Assembly (NCBI GenBank): GCA_029834535.1
Contig: JAQMWT010000633.1
Coordinates: 1 to 40,944, forward strand
DNA length: 40,944 nt
DNA from: Chrysophaeum taylorii
Lineage: Eukaryota; Sar; Pelagophyceae; Pelagomonadales; Pelagomonadaceae
Reading direction: 5' to 3'
In this document: in pieces, positions 35,831-40,944 of the stretch
How positions within the stretch are numbered: the first letter of the stretch is position 1
How the letters are laid out: each line of letters opens with the position of its first letter
Made by a program: the position numbers and the translations under genes
Notes under the pieces: model-generated
The model's database searches: none
Seen by the model: only the letters and a program-made list of their open reading frames with translations
Told to the model about the DNA's origin: nothing

Positions 35831-36646
35831 TTAGGGCGCCGCGGGCGGTGCTCCTGCCTCCGCAGGGCTGGGCGTGTCGTCGAAGTCGATGGAAATGTGG
35901 GGGAGATCCTCGAGACTGGGTCCGGAGGAGAAGATGACGTCGGCGGCGTCCGTATCCTCCACAGACCTTGGAAATAGATCGGCGGGACCGTGGCGATTAT
36001 CGGCGAAGTGACCGCCCTTCCTCTTGGCGCGCTTCTTGAGGAAGCGTAAAATCCCAAACAGACGTCGTTTCGGCGGCGCCGACTCTTCTTCGGCAACGAT
36101 CTCCGGAATCTCGGCTTCGCTGAGTTGCGCGGGAAGGCTTCGAGGACTTTCCTCCTCGAGCAAGCGAAGGTTCGCCGCCGCGATGCTCGGGACCAGGCCG
36201 CCATCGCTCAGCCGCACGCAGTACTCGGGCCCTTCCGCTCCGCGAACGATAGACATCACGGTCGCGGGATACGTAATGCGCTCCCCGCGTATGCTGAACG
36301 CGACCTCGACCTTCGACCCCAATTTGAACGGCGTCGCGATAGGCGCTCTGATCGGAGCCGTCACAACCTCCCGCAAAAACCCCTCCGCGCTCTCGTCCTC
36401 GGAATCCTCGGATGCCGCCGCCGCCGCCTCCGGCGCTTCTGTCGCCGGCGGTTCACCCTCCTCCGACAAGTTGGTGGAGTTCGACGCCGCCGCTTCCGCG
36501 AGGTCACCCTCCTCGGTGAACGACTTGGCCAACACCGACTCGGGCGGCGTCACGCGCGGCTCCTCCTCCTTTTCCTTGTCGGCGTTGTCCGAGGCCCGCT
36601 CGACATCCACCGTGGCGGCGTCGTCCCCCCATAAAAATGACAACAT
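35831..36646 (-). CDS. Acidic hypothetical protein with Tudor/agenet-like segment
   Basis: 271 aa from the ATG at 36646. The first 90 residues are acidic and Ala/Glu-rich (low complexity). Residues about 103-160 (FKLGSKVEVAFSIRGERITY then PATVMSIVRG and YCVRLSDGGLV) look like a small SH3/Tudor-type barrel: G-x-x-V-x-x...Y-x-A-x-V...Y-x-V-x-(Y/L)-D-G. A basic stretch (PPKRRLFGILRFLKKRAKRK) follows. Such a combination could be chromatin or RNA related, but this is inference. No targeting signal is obvious. Confidence 0.6.
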   Translation of the reverse strand: MLSFLWGDDAATVDVERASDNADKEKEEEPRVTPPESVLAKSFTEEGDLAEAAASNSTNLSEEGEPPATEAPEAAAAASEDSEDESAEGFLREVVTAPIRAPIATPFKLGSKVEVAFSIRGERITYPATVMSIVRGAEGPEYCVRLSDGGLVPSIAAANLRLLEEESPRSLPAQLSEAEIPEIVAEEESAPPKRRLFGILRFLKKRAKRKGGHFADNRHGPADLFPRSVEDTDAADVIFSSGPSLEDLPHISIDFDDTPSPAEAGAPPAAP

Positions 36647-37442
36647 CAAATCACACGCGCTCTGCTACTATGGGCATCAGATCGGCGCAGCCTGACCCGC
36701 AGCGGTCCGTTCAGACAACAAAGTGGCAAAAAGTGCCGCGAAATAAAAATTTCTTCCTGGATCGACTCAACCTACTATACCGTTATACCTTACGATGACG
36801 ACGCTGGTGGTGCCTTCTTTACTACACCGGCACACAATAATAATCTGGAACATATTTTTCCAGAACAATAATCCAAAGGATAAGTAAGTCCTCCCGCACT
36901 ACTACTACGGTCTTCTTCCTTCCTTTCCATCTTCCTTCCTTCCTTCCTTCCGAGGGAGGCGCTTCCAGGGCGCCATTGCGGAGCTGTCGACGACAGTGGG
37001 GTGGGTGTTTTTCCAGTCGCAGTCGCGCAACGTGCGTGAAGAAAGCATCTTTGAGGACAACCATACAGCCGCACGACGAGCCCTCAATTCATCCTCATCA
37101 CGTATATTTTCTCGTGCTCTTGTTGAGATTATTTTTTTAAACTCGATCTTGACACGCCGCGATCTAAGAAAAGAAAGAAAGAAAGTTCGCGCACACTTTA
37201 AGAGGCCTGACCGCATTCGCTGCTCGTCGCTGGTATCCGGACCCGCTCGGTCCACATCATTGTCCGCCGCATCTGGGACTGTTCGCATCATGACTCTGCA
37301 GCCCGCCGTCGGACGTCCGTGCTTGACGTCTAAGTCTGCGTCTCTCCGCGTCCAGGGTGCCTGCCACACTCGCACTACATGTCATGTCAAATCAAATCAA
37401 ATCAAATCAAATCAAATCGACGCCGCTCTCTCTTCATGAAAA
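36647..37442. other. Gene-free stretch with simple repeats
   Basis: It contains (TTCC)n near 36919-36948, (AAAG)n near 37165-37182 and (ATCAA)n at 37383-37420. Frames of 147-156 codons exist on both strands between 36905 and 37439, but they overlap each other antisense, lack domain features and are rich in Arg/Ser. I do not call a gene. Confidence 0.45.
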
Positions 37443-38596
37443 ACAAGTGCAGGCCAGTAAGTTCACCTAGTCCCAATCTCTAACCCCAGTAAGTTCACCT
37501 GGTCCCAGTAAGTTCACCTAGTCCCAATCTCTAACCTCAGTAAATTCGGCATAAACCCACTCGTGCTCACATCCACTCACCCCACTCCCATCTGAACTCG
37601 TCGCTCTCACCCCCGCCAATCTAAGCTGCTTTGATCCGCACACGCCGCTAACCTTTGAGTTTACTCTAAAAACCCCAGTAAGTTCACTTGGTCCCAGTAA
37701 GTTCGCCTGGTCACTAAGTTCACCTAGTCCCAATCTCCAATCCCAGCAAGTTCACCTGGTTCCAGTAAGTTCACCTGGCCCCAGTAAGTTCACCTACAGT
37801 GCGCGTGTAGGCGCCGGGAGGGGGCTTGAGTTTGAGTTGTCAAAAAACTCCAGTAAGCTCACCTGGTCTCAGTAAGCTCACCTGGTCACTCAGTTCACCT
37901 AGTCCCAATGTCTAGACCCAGTAAGTTCACGTGGTCCCAGTAAGTTCACCTACAGTGCGCGCGTAGACGCTGGGAGGGGGCTTATCGGTATTGCGGGGCA
38001 CGTGTGGAGTCGGGTGGAGTCGTCGACCCAGATGAGTATATCCTCGGGGTTGCCGATCGACAGAGAGCCACGTCGAGCTGGACGTGGCAGAAGACGGGCT
38101 TCGCCAAGAGGACGCCGACCTCGCGGGGCGTCCGGCCCTGGCTCTTGGTGATCGTTTGGCGTCGGCGGGCCTTAAGGGATACAGATTGGAGGAGCCTCGG
38201 TGACAACGACACGATCGATCATGTATCTGGTACCGTTGCAGTGGCCGTGCGACGGGTCGAGGTTGCGAAGACTTTAAGCTCGCGATCAAAGTCAGCATGC
38301 CGTTGGTTGTCAGGGAGTTGAAAACTCTACTGTAAAGAGCGAGGCGTCGTCTTCCGACCCAGCCTAGTCAACCGAAAAGAACTCCGACGCCTCGTCTCCG
38401 GGAAAAAAAGGCCGCGGTCATTCATGCGCGCGTTGTCAGCATCGACAACATCGTTTCGACGGGGCGTGAGAATGGCGCGCTGAAAGAGCCGCCGCGGCTC
38501 GTGGAAATAGTCTGCGAGGTCGCCGTAGACGGTTTGGAGGATCACTGTCTGGCTCTCGCGCCTACCTGATCCTTACCCTAAATCGAGGGACAAACA
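37443..38596 (-). mobile_element. Helitron-derived repeat, copy 4 (inverted)
   Basis: The reverse complement of this segment runs from TGTTTGTCCCTCGATTTAGG to GGCCTGCACTTGT and follows copy 3 closely throughout, sharing its helicase fragment (VYGDLADYFHEPRRLFQRAI, then RRRQTITKSQGRTPREVGVL). It differs by an internal duplication: the AGGTGAACTTACTGG array together with the CCCTCCCGGCGTCTACACGCG-like segment occurs twice (37793-37830 and 37945-37985). The right edge abuts the reverse-transcriptase fragment at 38597. Confidence 0.8.
37450..37960 (-). repeat. CCAGTAAGTTCACCT minisatellite (Helitron copy 4)
   Basis: About 15 units of the same repeat as in the other copies, seen here in reverse complement. 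In this direction each unit contains GTAAGT, the consensus of a 5' splice site. Confidence 0.85.
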
Positions 38597-40944
38597 TCCT
38601 GCTCGCAAGGAGGACCTTCACACTTTCCCCAACCACCCGCAAGGGCTCGCCACACTCTCGGTCGCCCTGCGTGAAACTTACCGCACGCTCCGGCCGAAGG
38701 CTGGTGTGGGCCCCGACCAGTGCCGCAATGAATTCCTCTCCGTTTTCGCCCAGCCCTTCCCGAGCAACGTCAAGGCACGCTCGGCGATGGACAAAATCGA
38801 CAACCTTGAGACCTTGTTCGTTCGTGGAGCTCTTCCTGACTGGTATTACTTCATCACCACCACGGTAACCCTCATTCCGTTGGTAAAACGACGCGCCGCT
38901 GACGCTAACCAAGCACCTGACGTTCGACCTATCGGCATTGGCACCGTCCGCCGCCGTGCCACTGGACGGTGCCTTGTGCGTAGCCTCCACTCCGAGCTCT
39001 CTGAGGCACTGTACCCGATCAACGTTGCCGTCGGGGTCAAGGGCGGCCCCTCGCGCCTCGTCTTTGGCGTCCGCACCCACGCGGAGCAGTACCCCGACCA
39101 GGTCATCATCAAGCTGGACAAACGCAACGCCTTCAACGAGCTCAAGCGCCGGACCGTCGTGGACAAACTCGCAAACCACGCCAACGCTAAGCTGCGTGCC
39201 TTTGGCCACTTTATGTTCAAGCAATTGCGGCCGGCATCCTGGGTGGCCCTCCACGGCCCCACCGGCCTCGATCGCGCCCCCTTCGACTCTCAAGAAGGCG
39301 GCCAGCAAGGCGACCCCACCTATCCACCGGCGTACTGTCTGGCAACGCATGACGCCGCTCAGGCCCTTGACACCCGCTTACGTTCATGTGCCGGCTACGC
39401 CCGATTTGGCATGGACGACGAGGTTGTCGACGCCCTCCTGCAGTACGCCCGCGACATCCAAGCTAGCGGCGAGGAGCTCCGCCTCGACAAGTGCGAGGCG
39501 TTCTGTCCGGCACTTGGCATGGGGCTTCTCGACCACCCCGATGTTCACGACCACGTCCAAGTTGCGCCTGACGGCACGCGTACTCTTGCTGGTATCCCCG
39601 TTGTCGCCGACGGCCTCGTAATCTACGGTGTGCCCATCGGCTCCCCCGGCCACGCCGGAGATGCCTATGTCGAAGCTACCTTGCAACGCGAGGTTGACGC
39701 TCAGGTGAGCTACATGAGCCGTATTCGCACCAAGCTCCAGAACGTCTCCCTCCACTGCATGTACTCGTTGGGCCGCTACTGCATCGCCCCGCGCATGGAC
39801 TACATCGCGCAACACTGCTACCCCACCAATGCCTTGAGCGCGCTCCGCCGCTTCGACGTTGCCGCCCTCAGCTTCGTCGCCACAGCACTTGGCGCAGATC
39901 CGCGTCAGGTTTTTGACTCCAACGGCATCGTCCTCCAACGCCTCCGTCTTCCTGCTCGAAGTGGGGGTGGCGGCATTCGCTCCTGCGCCGACCTCAGCCC
40001 CGCCGCCTTTGTTGGCACGGCGGCCCAGGCCCTCCCACACCTCGTCGACCTTCGCGATCCTACGGGTGCCTTGGAGGTCCCTGGCTACCTCCCCCGCCTC
40101 GCCTCGGTCCTGGGTGCCACTTCTTTTCGCACAGGTAACGAGTTGCACCGTTGGCACCACCTCCTCGCATCCGGTTGCCGCCTGGGGCGGGCACTCGAGA
40201 CTGCGTGGGACGGACTTCGGGCTGATCTCCCTACCACGCTGGCTTCCCACGGCGGCGCTGTTTCCGGCGACCCCGCCAACGTTCATCTCGTCGACGGTCC
40301 TCTCTCCCACGAATTCGTCTCCATGGGCGTCCTCGTCGACCCCACCATCTCGACACCCGTGCTCATACCCCAACTCCAGCGTGCTCTAACCTCCCAGCGC
40401 GAGACAGCTCGGGCCACTGCACTCCAGCGCCTTGCGGCCACCCTTCCCATCACCGAAGCACTTCGAGTAGCGGCGTCCTCATGGGATCGCTTCTCGACCA
40501 CGTTCATCAGCTCGTGGCCCAGCTCTGGCCTTCAAATCCCCAACCGCTGCTGGGCTGAGATGTGTGCCCAGTACTTTGGCTACCCCTCTCCAGCTTGTTT
40601 GGGCCTCGTGGGCACTCGCATTCTGGGCACTGACGTCGTTCTCGACGCTCACGGCAAGGTGCTTCTCACGCAGGCCAACCTTGTCAACCGCGGAGGAGCG
40701 CGGACCACCTGGCATGACGGCCAGCTCGACTGCGTCCACGGCAGCGTCAAAGAGGCCGGCATCCCAGCCCTGTCCGAGGTTTTCGGCATCTTTGCTGACG
40801 TCGTCGCCCCTACCATTCGCACGCGCCTCTACGGCCGGTACCGAGGCAATCTCGCCCGACGTCAAGTCGTCCCAGACATCCTCACCACGCTCGACAACAA
40901 GGAGCAACCCTACGACATCAAAACCCTCGCTTGGGGTTCGTTGT
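38597..40944 (+). CDS. Non-LTR-type reverse transcriptase, partial at both ends
   Basis: One frame is open from the Helitron edge to the window end (about 780 codons, no stop; first in-frame ATG 38787). RT landmarks: APDVRPIGIGTVRRRATGRC, VAVGVKGGPSRLVFGVRTH, VIIKLDKRNAFNELKRR (catalytic D.kNAFN), GGQQGDPTYPPAYCLATHDA. The active-site box reads RFGMDDEVVDALLQYARD, where the DD is followed abruptly by the alpha-helix, so a few residues may be deleted. A long C-terminal region ends VVPDILTTLDNKEQPYDIKT: PD followed by DIK, which fits a PD-(D/E)xK nuclease as in R2/CRE/NeSL-type elements. There are no N-terminal domains, so it is 5' truncated or interrupted by Helitron copy 4. Confidence 0.85.

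Noticed and set aside
36905..37439. Overlapping 156- and 147-codon frames on opposite strands
   Set aside because: Mutually antisense, low complexity, no start context or domain; neither can be preferred.
38562..40907. Three long minus-strand frames (38562-39350, 39384-40373, 40479-40907)
   Set aside because: They lie antisense to the continuous RT frame and contain no recognisable domain. Open antisense frames are expected in GC-rich coding DNA.
1..40944. CRISPR arrays or bacterial operons
   Set aside because: The tandem arrays have no unique spacers, and the genes, introns and tRNA are eukaryotic.

Overview
The window is nuclear DNA of a photosynthetic, flagellated eukaryote, most likely a stramenopile alga with a secondary red plastid. 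The class (pelagophyte-like) is a guess. Supporting signs are GC-rich compact genes, a few GT-AG introns of only 41-63 bp, proteins with a signal peptide followed by a GF/QAP plastid-targeting junction, and cilia or microtubule genes (SPEF1, TPGS2-like, a kinesin). Host genes sit tens of bases apart, and one convergent pair overlaps at the stop codons.

Layout. 1-1954: unassigned sequence and a badly eroded Helitron-derived repeat. 2256-2825: Mpv17/PMP22-like gene. 3324-7855: a nest of mobile DNA, with two more copies of the Helitron repeat around an LTR element reduced to two LTRs and an integrase fragment. 7915-12537: host genes for SPEF1, an unknown protein, a GT32-type glycosyltransferase and a secreted subtilase; a 255-bp TIR element lies at 8797-9051. 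About 12700-23580, minus strand: one long decayed copia-order retroelement. 23641-36646: a dense island of host genes (SLC25 carrier, ORANGE-like zinc-finger protein, SAM50, tRNA-Leu(UAG), TPGS2-like, an Asp-rich secreted protein, ClpS-like, GT61 with TPR, kinesin-3-like with FHA, three unknowns). 37443-38596: fourth Helitron copy, inverted. 38597-40944: non-LTR-type reverse transcriptase with the start of a PD-(D/E)xK-like motif, running off the window.

The most interesting object is the retroelement at about 12.7-23.6 kb. Its order is Gag - protease - C5-cytosine DNA methyltransferase - integrase - RT - RNase H - extra ORF. The methyltransferase is recognised by motifs I, IV (PPC), VI, VIII, IX and X in the right order. 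A 20-nt motif occurs five times along the element. In four copies it reads T-(E/A)-x-(S/P)-LNY in the frame of the local protein; in the fifth the Tyr codon is a stop. The copies sit between domains, so they look like retropepsin cleavage sites that would release six products. The element is dead: it has stops, frameshifts, an RNase H deletion, a 363-bp SINE/LINE-like insertion with a 10-bp target duplication, and a truncated 5' end.

The four Helitron relics share the same ends, the same broken helicase exon and the same AGGTGAACTTACTGG minisatellite, so they probably spread as one non-autonomous family. Many indels in copies 1 and 2 fall in homopolymers, and sequencing error there cannot be excluded.
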